NCBI GenBank assembly: GCA_000783305.1 | Contig: JROE01000008.1 | Coordinates: forward strand, 511,887 to 575,886 | Direction: 5' to 3' | Length of the DNA stretch: 64,000 bases | Origin: Sphingobacteriaceae bacterium DW12 | GTDB taxonomy: Bacteria > Bacteroidota > Bacteroidia > Sphingobacteriales > Sphingobacteriaceae | Shown here: positions 45,008-53,653 of the stretch, one piece after another | Layout: each line of letters begins with the position of its first letter | How positions within the stretch are numbered: the stretch's first letter is position 1 | Translations under genes and position numbers: made by a program | Notes under the pieces: generated by a model | What the model was told of the DNA's origin: nothing | Seen by the model: only the letters and a program-made list of their open reading frames with translations | Database searches by the model: none

Positions 45008-45541
45008 ATGAAAAAAATATTTATAATCCTTGCTTTTTTAACGTTGACTACGTCAGGGGCGTTTGCTCAACGATTTGCTTACGTGGACTCGGAATATATC
45101 TTAAAGCATATTCCTGAATATGTATCAGCGCAAAAACAACTAGACGACCTTTCCGTACAATGGCAAGAAGAAGTTGATAACAAGTATGGTGAGATTGAAA
45201 AGCTCTACAAAGCCTATCAAAACGACCAAGTCCTATTGAACGAAGATATGCGTCGTAGAAGAGAAGATGAAATCGTCAAAAAAGAAAAAGAGGCAAAAGA
45301 ATTTCAACGTCAAAAATTCGGATATGAGGGTGAATTATATCAACAACGCATTAGACTCATCAAACCAATCCAAGACCGTGTAGCGAAAGCGATACAAGAT
45401 GTAGCAAGTAATCAAGGATTGGATATCGTTCTTGACAAAGGAAATGAAGTCACTTTCCTTTATGCTAATCCTAAATTGGATAAAAGTAATGAAATCATTA
45501 CTAAATTGGGATTTAAACCTGATGCATCACTTGTAAAATAA
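45008..45541 (+). CDS. OmpH/Skp family periplasmic chaperone (copy 1)
   Basis: A 177-aa protein with signal peptide (MKKIFIILAFLTLTTSGAFA, residues 1-20). The Skp core follows: RFAYVDSEYILKHIPEYVSA, a long coiled coil rich in Glu, Lys and Gln (about 45-125), then IQDVASNQGLDIVLDKGN. Skp trimers hold unfolded outer-membrane proteins for BamA. It lies 71 nt after bamA and is paralogous to the next gene. Confidence 0.93.
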   Translation: MKKIFIILAFLTLTTSGAFAQRFAYVDSEYILKHIPEYVSAQKQLDDLSVQWQEEVDNKYGEIEKLYKAYQNDQVLLNEDMRRRREDEIVKKEKEAKEFQRQKFGYEGELYQQRIRLIKPIQDRVAKAIQDVASNQGLDIVLDKGNEVTFLYANPKLDKSNEIITKLGFKPDASLVK

Positions 45542-45612
45542 TTTTTTTTTATTATCATTGCGACAGGTAGTAACAAGACAACAAAAATTTATTTAAACAA
45601 AATAAACATCGT

Positions 45613-45634
45613 CTGCTTCTTTAATCAAGAGCAG
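45613..45634 (+). promoter_or_regulatory. Hairpin in the leader of the second skp-like gene
   Basis: CTGCTTCTT-TAATC-AAGAGCAG, an 8-bp stem with one bulged T, 15 nt before the ATG at 45649. It has no T tract, so it may be a processing or translational element separating the two skp-like reading frames. Confidence 0.3.
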
Positions 45635-45648
45635 GACAAAAGATTAAC

Positions 45649-46215
45649 ATGAAAAGAATGAAAAATTTAGTAAAAAGTGCGGCATTAGTAGCAGGTTTGT
45701 TTATCTCCACTCAATTGGCAAATGCACAACAAAAGATCGGACATATCAATTTTGGTGATATAATCTCGGGTACGACAGAGTTTAAAACGGCACAAGATCA
45801 GCTAAAGACATTGCAAGATGCCAAAACAAAAGAATTACAGGATATGTATGCCGAGTACCAAAAGCAACAGACTGCGGCGAATGATAAAGCACGTAACCGT
45901 AGCGAAGCGAATAAAGAGACAGTGGATGCGGAATTAAATACATTGGCAACTCAACTACGTGAGCTTGAAGGTCGCATCCAAGATATTCAACGCGTAGCAC
46001 AAGAAGACATTGGGAAGAAACAGGAAGAATTGTACCAACCTATCGAGCGCAAAGTAATGACAGCAGTAAATGATGTTGCTAAAGCAAAAGGATATGCATA
46101 TGTATTTGACATTTCAAGTACTAATATCCCTTATTTTGCTGGTGGCGATGATTTAACTACTGATGTTAAAACAAAATTAGGAATTCCCGCAACAGCAGCA
46201 CCTGCAGCTAAATAG
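45649..46215 (+). CDS. OmpH/Skp family periplasmic chaperone (copy 2)
   Basis: A 188-aa protein with signal peptide (cut after NAQ near residue 27). It has QKIGHINFGDIISGTTEFK, a coiled coil (about 50-135, LEGRIQDIQRVAQEDIGKKQ) and AKGYAYVFDISSTNIPYFAG, and ends in an Ala/Pro/Lys tail. It is clearly paralogous to the preceding gene but diverged, a common pairing downstream of bamA in Bacteroidota. A very strong terminator ends the cluster. Confidence 0.93.
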   Translation: MKRMKNLVKSAALVAGLFISTQLANAQQKIGHINFGDIISGTTEFKTAQDQLKTLQDAKTKELQDMYAEYQKQQTAANDKARNRSEANKETVDAELNTLATQLRELEGRIQDIQRVAQEDIGKKQEELYQPIERKVMTAVNDVAKAKGYAYVFDISSTNIPYFAGGDDLTTDVKTKLGIPATAAPAAK

Positions 46216-46223
46216 TTGGATTT

Positions 46224-46274
46224 AAAAATATAAAAAAGGGGGATAACGATGTTATCCCCCTTTTTTATATTTTT
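46224..46274 (+). terminator. Perfect 24-bp terminator ending the bamA-skp cluster
   Basis: Arms 46224-46247 and 46251-46274 are exact reverse complements. The core GGGGGATAAC has loop GAT and the right arm ends in T-rich sequence. It lies 9 nt after the skp-like stop. Confidence 0.95.
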
Positions 46275-46321
46275 AACCGTTCTAAATTGATTATTATGCA
46301 CGCATAGTATTTATTTTATTA

Positions 46322-46329
46322 TATATTTG
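46322..46329 (+). promoter_or_regulatory. Candidate -7 box (TATATTTG) for the Fe-S pair
   Basis: TATATTTG fits TAnnTTTG and lies 24 nt before the ATG at 46354, directly after the strong terminator, where a new promoter is required. No -33 TTG at standard spacing. Confidence 0.45.
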
Positions 46330-46353
46330 TGTATAACCTGATGTAGAATTGTT

Positions 46354-47649
46354 ATGATCAGTCAACTCATTTTTGCAATACTGCTTATTTTTGCCCTTGT
46401 TTTCTTTGTCAAGAATGCGAAGAAAATCGTACGAAATATTAAATTAGGCCGATCAGTAGATCGCTTTGGTGATCGTAGCGCGCGCATCAAAACTATGCTT
46501 TTGGTAGCTTTTGGTCAACAAAAAATGTTCAAAAAGCCTATTCCTGCGCTACTTCATTTTTTTGTCTATGCCGGCTTCTGTATCATCAACATCGAAATGA
46601 TTGAAATTGTTATCGATGGTCTATTCGGTACCCATCGTATTCTCTCTTTCATGGGTGAATTTTACAATTTTATTATCTACGCTTTTGAAATCTTAGCTTT
46701 TGCAGTACTGTTATCGTGTGTGATTTTTCTCATCCGTAGAAGCATATTGAATATCAAACGCTTTCAAAACAAAGAGCTCAACAATTGGCCGAAAACAGAT
46801 GCTATTCTGATTTTGGTGACGGAAATTCTTCTCATGTCGGCATTTCTAGCGATGAATGCCGCAGACTACAAATTACAGACGCTTGGAGTCACCCACTATC
46901 ATCAGACGGGCGCATTTCCTATCAGCTCGTTACTCATCAACGTATTGCCAGACAACATCACGGGGTTAATTATGATGGAAAGAGGAGCATGGTGGTTTCA
47001 TATTGTGGGGGTATTGTTGTTTTTAAACTATCTCCCCATATCCAAACACCTACATATCATATTGGCTTTTCCTAATACCTATTTTTCCAAATTGGAACCG
47101 AAAGGGAAATTTGAGAATATGCCAACTGTCACCAATGAAGTCAAAGCTATGCTAGACCCAACCTTTACACCTCCCCAAACGGATGCTACAGCCAGATTTG
47201 GAGTGAAGGATGTACATGACCTTACTTGGAAGAATCTGCTGGATGCCTATACCTGTACCGAGTGTGGACGGTGTACCGCAGCATGTCCAGCCAATATCAC
47301 CGGAAAATTGCTATCTCCAAGAAAAATCATGATGGATACACGAGACCGATTGGAAGAGGTTGGCAAAAACATCGATCAAAATGGAAGCTTTAAAGATGAC
47401 AGCCGCGCTTTAATAGACACATACATCTCCAGGGAAGAGATATGGGCTTGCACAAGCTGTAATGCTTGTGTAGAGCAATGTCCCGTCAATATCAATCCGT
47501 TGGAAATCATCATGGGATTAAGGCAGTATGCCGTCATGGAAGAATCCCAAGCCCCGGCAAGTGTCAACGCCATGCTAGGCAATTTGGAAAACAACGGTGC
47601 GCCTTGGAAATATTCCCAAGCGGATCGGGCAAATTGGACGAATCAATAA
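46354..47649 (+). CDS. Membrane-anchored 4Fe-4S dicluster protein (HdrC/NarI-like fusion)
   Basis: A 431-aa protein with about five membrane spans in residues 1-230, of the kind seen in b-type cytochrome subunits (conserved His such as HFFVYAGF and WWFHIVGVLLF). A cytosolic domain with two 4Fe-4S motifs, CTECGRCTAACP and CTSCNACVEQCP, follows. It resembles heterodisulfide-reductase-like or lactate-utilisation electron-transfer units. It is followed 17 nt later by a CCG-domain protein. The pair probably passes electrons between a cytosolic donor and the quinone pool. The actual substrate is unknown. Confidence 0.85.
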   Translation: MISQLIFAILLIFALVFFVKNAKKIVRNIKLGRSVDRFGDRSARIKTMLLVAFGQQKMFKKPIPALLHFFVYAGFCIINIEMIEIVIDGLFGTHRILSFMGEFYNFIIYAFEILAFAVLLSCVIFLIRRSILNIKRFQNKELNNWPKTDAILILVTEILLMSAFLAMNAADYKLQTLGVTHYHQTGAFPISSLLINVLPDNITGLIMMERGAWWFHIVGVLLFLNYLPISKHLHIILAFPNTYFSKLEPKGKFENMPTVTNEVKAMLDPTFTPPQTDATARFGVKDVHDLTWKNLLDAYTCTECGRCTAACPANITGKLLSPRKIMMDTRDRLEEVGKNIDQNGSFKDDSRALIDTYISREEIWACTSCNACVEQCPVNINPLEIIMGLRQYAVMEESQAPASVNAMLGNLENNGAPWKYSQADRANWTNQ

Positions 47650-47666
47650 TGTTAGCTTAAAAAATC

Positions 47667-48461
47667 ATGGAAAATCAATTTCATATACCCACTGTTGCTG
47701 AGCTGGTGAATAAGGGAGAATCCCCAGAAATTCTATTCTGGGTAGGTTGTGCTGGAAGTTTTGATGAGCGAGCTCAACGCATTACCCGCGATATATGTAA
47801 GATCTTGCATTACGTTGGACTCAAATACGCTATTTTAGGAACTGAGGAAAGTTGTACTGGGGACCCAGCTAAGCGAGCCGGTAATGAGTTTCTTTTTCAG
47901 ATGCAGGCCATGATGAATATCCAGATTTTAGATGGCTATGAAATCAAAAAGATAGTAACGGCATGTCCGCACTGCTTCAATACCATTAAAAATGAATATC
48001 CTCAACTAGGAGGGCATTATGAAGTCATACACCATACTCAGTTGATTCAGTCGCTTATTGATGAAGGTAAGCTCAAACCAAGTGACGGTCATGAATTCAA
48101 GGGGAAAAAAATCACCTATCATGACCCTTGTTATCTGGGTAGGGCCAACGAGGTATACGAGGCCCCTAGAAAGGCCCTAGAAGTATTAGATGCTCAACTG
48201 GTAGAACTAAAGAGATGTCGCAGCAACGGTCTGTGTTGTGGGGCTGGTGGAGCACAAATGTTCAAAGAACCTGAACCTGGAAACAAAGACATCAATATCG
48301 AACGGATTGAAGATGTCATCGAATCCGAAGCACAGATTGTAGCGGCTGCTTGTCCATTTTGCATGACCATGCTACGGGACGGTGTTAAGATAAAAGATAA
48401 AGAATCGGATATACAAGTACTCGACATCGCAGAGATAACGGCAAGGGCCAACAAACTATAA
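47667..48461 (+). CDS. CCG-domain Fe-S protein (HdrB/LutA-like)
   Basis: A 264-aa cytosolic protein with two cysteine-rich CCG regions: WVGCAGSFDERAQ, ESCTGDPAKRAG and TACPHCFNTIKNEYP, then HDPCYLGR, NGLCCGAGGAQMF and AACPFCMTML. Such domains bind a non-cubane or 4Fe-4S cluster in heterodisulfide reductase and in lactate or glycolate oxidising complexes. It is encoded with the membrane Fe-S protein, so they likely act as one complex. It ends at a bidirectional hairpin shared with the tRNA gene. Confidence 0.87.
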   Translation: MENQFHIPTVAELVNKGESPEILFWVGCAGSFDERAQRITRDICKILHYVGLKYAILGTEESCTGDPAKRAGNEFLFQMQAMMNIQILDGYEIKKIVTACPHCFNTIKNEYPQLGGHYEVIHHTQLIQSLIDEGKLKPSDGHEFKGKKITYHDPCYLGRANEVYEAPRKALEVLDAQLVELKRCRSNGLCCGAGGAQMFKEPEPGNKDINIERIEDVIESEAQIVAAACPFCMTMLRDGVKIKDKESDIQVLDIAEITARANKL

Positions 48462-48503
48462 AAAACTAAAGCGGTAAGAAATCCTTACCGCTTTAGTTTT
48501 TTT
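48461..48503. terminator. Bidirectional terminator between the Fe-S gene and tRNA-Leu
   Basis: 19-bp perfect stem (arms 48461-48479 and 48485-48503; core ACTAAAGCGGTAAG), loop AAATC, with T runs on either strand. It ends the Fe-S operon and also lies just downstream of the minus-strand tRNA gene. Confidence 0.93.
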
Positions 48504-48505
48504 GT

Positions 48506-48588
48506 GCCCAGGAGCAGATTCGAACTGCCACACCCATACAGGCGCCACCCCCTCAAGATGGTGCGTCTACCAATTTCGCCACCTGGGC
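48506..48588 (-). tRNA. tRNA-Leu (anticodon GAG)
   Basis: The minus-strand 83-nt sequence begins GCCCAGGTGGCG and ends TCTGCTCCTGGGCA. The acceptor arms GCCCAGG and CCTGGGC pair, with discriminator A. The D arm region contains AAATTGGTAGACGC. The anticodon stem CCATC/GGTGG encloses loop TTGAGGG with anticodon GAG. A long variable arm (about CGCCTGTATGGGTGT) is typical of tRNA-Leu, and the T loop is TTCGAAT. CCA is not encoded. Confidence 0.95.
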
Positions 48589-48651
48589 TTGAGGACTATT
48601 GAGATGCAAAAATAGTGCTTTTTTCTAAACCTGCAACTTAAATATCATCTT

Positions 48652-49542
48652 TTACACAGAATTTTTATCTCGAAGATTTCTGCCAATTAAAGTTTGGATG
48701 ATTCCATCGACCAAACCCACCCTTGGTGCTACAATGGTTTTGAGATGTCCAATTTTCATAATTGTGAGAAATATCTCAGCAGCGGGAATGATAACGTCTG
48801 CACGATCCTGCTTAAGACCCAATACATTTATTCTATCCTTCAGCGAATGGGAAGCTAGATGCGTGTAAATAGCCTTTAGTTTAGCATAAGACATAGGCTT
48901 ATCTACCTTATCATTGGCCAGACGGGACAATTTATTGATATTACCCCCTGTTCCTATTCCGTACACCTGCTTGTACATTTTGGTATTATTTTTCACCCAT
49001 TCCTTCATATCTTCCCAAGTCTCTGGCTTATCTTGATTATCCAAAATACGAATAGTACCTAAGTTGAATGATTGGGAAGCAACTAGTTTAGCATTTGCAA
49101 ACAACGAGAGCTCAGTACTACCACCTCCCACGTCAATATACAGATACACCTTGTCTCTATCCAAATCTTGCTCCAAGTGACTATTATATATAATCTCAGC
49201 CTCAAGAGCTCCGTCAATAATCTGAATATCGATACCAACTTTACTACATGCGCATACTACATCTTGGCCATTGGAAGCATCACGCATCGCTGACGTGGCA
49301 CAGGCCATGTAATCTGTGACACGATAGACATCCATCAAATTTTTAAAAGCAGTCATGGTGCTAACCATATCCTTAAACTTGACATCCGAAATATGCTTCT
49401 GAATAAAAGCATCGTCGCCCAATCTCAGGGGTACGCGTAATAAAGTATTTTTAGTAAAATCAATTTTCTCTTTACTCTGGTCTATATCTGCTATCAGTAA
49501 ACGTACTGCATTCGACCCAATGTCTATGGCTGCGTATCTCAC
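48652..49542 (-). CDS. ppx: Ppx/GppA family exopolyphosphatase
   Basis: A 296-aa protein of the actin-like ATPase fold: YAAIDIGSNAVRLLIAD (residues 2-18), ATSAMRDASNG, YIDVGGGSTELSLF and VYGIGTGGNINKL. It is short relative to E. coli Ppx (no HD-type C-terminal domain), as is usual in Bacteroidota. It removes phosphate from polyphosphate or cleaves pppGpp. Its start overlaps the ppk1 stop by 4 bp (ATGA type), so translation is coupled and the two opposing activities are made together. Confidence 0.93.
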   Translation of the reverse strand: MRYAAIDIGSNAVRLLIADIDQSKEKIDFTKNTLLRVPLRLGDDAFIQKHISDVKFKDMVSTMTAFKNLMDVYRVTDYMACATSAMRDASNGQDVVCACSKVGIDIQIIDGALEAEIIYNSHLEQDLDRDKVYLYIDVGGGSTELSLFANAKLVASQSFNLGTIRILDNQDKPETWEDMKEWVKNNTKMYKQVYGIGTGGNINKLSRLANDKVDKPMSYAKLKAIYTHLASHSLKDRINVLGLKQDRADVIIPAAEIFLTIMKIGHLKTIVAPRVGLVDGIIQTLIGRNLRDKNSV

Positions 49543-51596
49543 AAAATTTCTAATTTATCTTTTAAATATTCGTAGGTATCTGTCTGCGCTCTGTTCGATT
49601 GCCCAACTGGACTCCTTTTGTATCTATTTTTCTGTTGCGCATCTATAATCCGAGCTTTAGTATTGTCTTTCAACTGAATCTGCATGAGATTATAAATCTC
49701 TGTTCTTAGGTTGGAATCTACTATCGGGAAAGCGATTTCCACTCTCCTATTCAGGTTCCGTGTCATCAAATCTGCCGAGGAGAGATAAATTTCATTGTGA
49801 TCGCCATAGTCAAATAGCCATACCCGCGCATGTTCCAGGTACCGATCGACAATACTCATCACATAGATATGCTCACTAAAACCCATCTTACCTGGTATCA
49901 AGCAGCACATCCCCCTAACAATCAAATGTATGCGGACTCCGGCATTATTGGCGATATATAATTTTTGAATGATATCTTCATCCGTTAAGCTATTCATCTT
50001 GAGGACCATCGATACGCGTATCCCCTGTTGACTTAATTGAATCAACTTGTCTATTTTTTCATAAAAAACACCCCGCATCGACAAAGGAGCAGTAATCAAC
50101 GTGTTATAGTTGTCATAATATACACTCTTTTTTAATCCTGCGAATAAACGTTTAAGATCTCGTGTGATGTTTTTATTGGCAGTAAATAGTCCTATATCAC
50201 AATATATGCGTGCAGTTTTTTCGTTAAAGTTTCCCGTAGATAAATAGGTATAAGCTGCTCTTCTCTTTCCTTCCCTACGATATACCAGACATGACTTAGC
50301 ATGTAGCTTGATATTGACATTCCCTAAATAGACATTCACCCCAGCTTCTTCAAGCTTTGTGTACCAATACAAATTTGCTTTCTCATCAAATCGAGCTTTG
50401 ACTTCCAAGAATGCATTTACTTTCTTTCCGTTTTTGGCAGCGATAACAAGTGCGTTAATAATATTCGAATTATTTGCAACTCGATATAACGTAATGTTGA
50501 TTTCCTCAACTGACGGATCAATAGCAGACTCTCGGATGAAATGCAATACATAATCGTAAGTCTGGTATGGTAAGTGGATAAGATAATCTCTTTTCTTGAT
50601 AGGCTTGAAAAGACTTTTATTGATATCTAGCCCAGCAATTGCCAAAGGAAGGACCGGTTCATAAGCTAAATCCAATCGATTGCCGATTGGGAAATCAATG
50701 AAATCACTAAAAATCATATATCGATTCATCGGAATGAATCCATCGTCATCCACTTCTAAATGAGCGTCTAGATAGCTCAACAATGACGGAGGCATGTTAG
50801 CATCATATTCCAAACGAATCACCTTACCTTTCTTTCTATCGACAAGACTCTTCTTAAGTACTTCCAGAAATTTGTCGCTTCGATCGACATCTAAGTCAAG
50901 CTCAGAATCCCGAGTTATCTGAAACCGATAGGCAGAAATATCATCAAACTCCACGGCTGTATATACATTTTCCAGAAACATCAGAATAATATCGTCCAAC
51001 AGGATAATCTCATGCTGTCCTTCATTATTGGGGACTCGGTGGAACCGACTGACCGTGTTTTTAGGAATGTCGATGATGGATAAGCGTTCTTTGCCTTTAT
51101 GCGTAAGCTTGACCATAAACTGCAGGGTGCGCCCATTGACATTTGGAAAGAATGCATCACTAACCCATATTGGTATAAGGTGCTTCAGAATTTCATCCTG
51201 AAAATAGGTATGCAAATATGTACGTTGATCATCGGTCAAATCATCGGCTTCCAAAATATTAATATTCTCTTCTTCTAGATGTTTGGTCAGCACCTGATCA
51301 AAGAGATAGTCGAATTTTTTATCTAATTTCAAGACACTCTGCTGGATTTGCTTCAGTATCTTCTTGGGTTTGAAGCCTATTTTTTTGTTCTTAAGTTCAT
51401 TTTCCACCATACGATGGAGGATTGCAACACGAACACTATAAAACTCGGATAAATTAGAGGAATATATCGCAAGAAACTTAATACGTTCCAGCAAAGGGAC
51501 AGTTTCGTCGGCTGCTTCTTGAAGCACGCGTTCGTTAAACTGCAGCCAACTTAGCTCGCGATTAAGGACAGGAAATTGATCAGCCACTACTAACAA
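49539..51596 (-). CDS. ppk1: Polyphosphate kinase 1
   Basis: A 685-aa PPK1 starting MLVVADQFPVLNRELSWLQF. Domains in order are N (NRELSWLQFNERVLQEA), head, C1 and C2. It has FLEVKARFDEKANLYW, the catalytic-His region KLHAKSCLVYRRE with the autophosphorylated His in the K-L-H motif, and YTYLSTGNFNEKTARIY. The C-terminal RVEIAFPI is also conserved. It makes polyphosphate from ATP reversibly. First gene of the ppk1-ppx pair. Confidence 0.97.
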   Translation of the reverse strand: MLVVADQFPVLNRELSWLQFNERVLQEAADETVPLLERIKFLAIYSSNLSEFYSVRVAILHRMVENELKNKKIGFKPKKILKQIQQSVLKLDKKFDYLFDQVLTKHLEEENINILEADDLTDDQRTYLHTYFQDEILKHLIPIWVSDAFFPNVNGRTLQFMVKLTHKGKERLSIIDIPKNTVSRFHRVPNNEGQHEIILLDDIILMFLENVYTAVEFDDISAYRFQITRDSELDLDVDRSDKFLEVLKKSLVDRKKGKVIRLEYDANMPPSLLSYLDAHLEVDDDGFIPMNRYMIFSDFIDFPIGNRLDLAYEPVLPLAIAGLDINKSLFKPIKKRDYLIHLPYQTYDYVLHFIRESAIDPSVEEINITLYRVANNSNIINALVIAAKNGKKVNAFLEVKARFDEKANLYWYTKLEEAGVNVYLGNVNIKLHAKSCLVYRREGKRRAAYTYLSTGNFNEKTARIYCDIGLFTANKNITRDLKRLFAGLKKSVYYDNYNTLITAPLSMRGVFYEKIDKLIQLSQQGIRVSMVLKMNSLTDEDIIQKLYIANNAGVRIHLIVRGMCCLIPGKMGFSEHIYVMSIVDRYLEHARVWLFDYGDHNEIYLSSADLMTRNLNRRVEIAFPIVDSNLRTEIYNLMQIQLKDNTKARIIDAQQKNRYKRSPVGQSNRAQTDTYEYLKDKLEIL

Positions 51597-51826
51597 GATA
51601 TATTCACTAATTTAATATATTAAAAATCAATATTAAAGATTTGATGTGAATTAAATGTAAAGAAATGGTTAATCAATCTTTAATTCATATGGAATTTGAT
51701 TTTTATCCGTCAGATAGAATAACCACATAATATCATTCGTAATGGTCCATAATCATTAGTACTCATGCTACTTCGGGATTATCCGTGTTTGGACACTTCG
51801 AGTTTATGTAGATATTTCACTTATTA

Positions 51827-52849
51827 TTAGTGAGAGGGTTCTAAAATCTCCAATTGCCACAAAATCTGGTCTTCAGACACAAAATAGGGTTGATTCTGGC
51901 GTATCGCAGCAAAAACAGCATCAAATAGATGCATATAGTCACCCTTGGATGCTGCAATGGCCTCGCTGACAAGAAGCCCATCTTCTTGGACTTCAGTAAG
52001 AATCCCCTCTTGACCTTCTTCCTCTCTACCATAATCATCCGTGAGAGGTGTCATCCCATTCAACAACTGCTGCTCTTGAATATCGGTTCTATTTTTCACA
52101 AATGAACCTTTTGTGCCATGCAAAACAAAGCTCTTTTGGGGATTGGCAACCAACAGACTTACAGTAATGAATACACTTAGTCCGCGCGGGTAACTCAGTA
52201 CAATGCTGGCATAATCATCCACTTGGGTGTGGGTACGATTTTTAGTCAATATTTTGGTAACCGACTTTGGTCTACCAAAAATTGAAATGGTTTGGTCCAA
52301 CAAATGTGAACCTAGGTCATATAAAATACCACTCGCAGGGCGCTTGGTTTCCTTAAATATCTTGACTCCAATTTCCGGCTTGAAACGATCGAAACGAAGA
52401 TGAAGTTCTACGGGCTTCCCTACCCTACCGGTCTGGAGAACTTCAACCAATGACTGGAAGTCTGAATCAAATCTACGATTGTGATAAGGTAATACCAATC
52501 GGTTCATCTTACGTCCCAAATCAAACAATCCTTTGGCTTGCTCAGCAGTGGGTGCAAATGGCTTTTCAATCAATACATGCTTACCAGCTTGTAAAGCCAT
52601 CGTAGCAAACTCTACATGGGTGTCATTTGGAGTGTTAACAATAACTAACTCGATTTCATCATCATCCAATAGTTCTTGAATACTGGAATAACTGACAACT
52701 TCTGGATATTGAAGATGTATTTGCTTGCTTGTACGCTCCACAACTGCCTTCAATTGAAAGCCTTCATTTCCCACTATAAACGGCGCATGGAATACCCTTC
52801 CGGACATTCCATACGACATTAAACCTGTAATAATCTGTTTTACAGCCAT
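51827..52849 (-). CDS. Gfo/Idh/MocA family oxidoreductase
   Basis: A 340-aa NAD(P)-dependent oxidoreductase. The Rossmann N-terminal half begins LMSYGMSGRVFHAPFIVG. EKPFAPTAEQAKGLFD follows (about residues 93-108), with the catalytic Lys in the EKP motif. The C-terminal alpha/beta domain has LYDLGSHLLDQTISIFG and ends with LEPSH. Such YdgJ/YvaA-like enzymes act on sugars or inositol-like polyols, and the substrate cannot be told. A lipoprotein gene 17 nt upstream is on the same strand. Confidence 0.88.
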   Translation of the reverse strand: MAVKQIITGLMSYGMSGRVFHAPFIVGNEGFQLKAVVERTSKQIHLQYPEVVSYSSIQELLDDDEIELVIVNTPNDTHVEFATMALQAGKHVLIEKPFAPTAEQAKGLFDLGRKMNRLVLPYHNRRFDSDFQSLVEVLQTGRVGKPVELHLRFDRFKPEIGVKIFKETKRPASGILYDLGSHLLDQTISIFGRPKSVTKILTKNRTHTQVDDYASIVLSYPRGLSVFITVSLLVANPQKSFVLHGTKGSFVKNRTDIQEQQLLNGMTPLTDDYGREEEGQEGILTEVQEDGLLVSEAIAASKGDYMHLFDAVFAAIRQNQPYFVSEDQILWQLEILEPSH

Positions 52850-52866
52850 TCAGTAGATTTTATTGA

Positions 52867-53439
52867 TTAATGATGTGCGTGCTCATCATTTTTGACACCA
52901 GACAAAGTATATACTTCTTCCAAAGCCTTTTCATTGTCTTTCGCTAATTTTTGCAAAATCACGTTTGTATTTCTAGATACACGTCCAAACTGTTCTTTAA
53001 TCAGCGTCTGCTCGTGTTGGACATGTGCTAAAAAGGCAGCATCCGAATAGGTTGTAGCAACAGTTGACACGGTACTATCAGCAGTAGGGCCTTGTTGTCC
53101 AGGGACGGCAAACGCCTCCGCACCTCTAATTGGAAAGTCTACATGAACCGCTGTAGCAGCACTGTCCAATTGCGGAATCAAAGCGCTATATACTTCTTTT
53201 ATCTTGACGGCTAAAGCTTTAACCTTTGCATCGGATGAAACAGAAGCGGCATAGTCTGCATAAGCTAACTCATAGGGTACCTTTTGACCTACAGTCTGAA
53301 AAAAATGATAACCATCTCCATCAACCAGTGAAGTGTGCGTGTACTTGAGCTGATTCTGTTCAGCTGTTTTATTATTACAAGAAGCAAATAAAAAGCTTCC
53401 ACCGATAACTGCAGCTGCAAGTAAAGTATTAAGTTTCAT
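52867..53439 (-). CDS. Hypothetical lipoprotein with DUF4142-like helical domain
   Basis: A 190-aa protein. The start MKLNTLLAAAV gives a short lipoprotein signal with lipobox FASC (Cys near residue 20). An upstream in-frame ATG at 53463 is also possible. The mature part is mainly helical (AVKIKEVYSALIPQLDSAAT, VQHEQTLIKEQFGRVSRN) and ends in a His-rich tail HAHH. The arrangement of helices resembles DUF4142/ferritin-like families, but this is weak. It precedes the Gfo/Idh gene by 17 nt. Function unknown. Confidence 0.7.
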   Translation of the reverse strand: MKLNTLLAAAVIGGSFLFASCNNKTAEQNQLKYTHTSLVDGDGYHFFQTVGQKVPYELAYADYAASVSSDAKVKALAVKIKEVYSALIPQLDSAATAVHVDFPIRGAEAFAVPGQQGPTADSTVSTVATTYSDAAFLAHVQHEQTLIKEQFGRVSRNTNVILQKLAKDNEKALEEVYTLSGVKNDEHAHH

Positions 53440-53653
53440 ATACATATATAATTTATTCTTCAATTGTCACACGAAATATCTAAACTACATCCATCACTTT
53501 TGTGCAGATTATGCTAAATAGATATTTCATACCTATATAATTTATTTGTGATATGCCAATCGTGTCGCATCGCTACGTTTTCACTGGACACCTCGTTTTC
53601 TTTTAATTACGGACAAAAATATAAATAATATACTAATTTCCCTACTCTTACTG

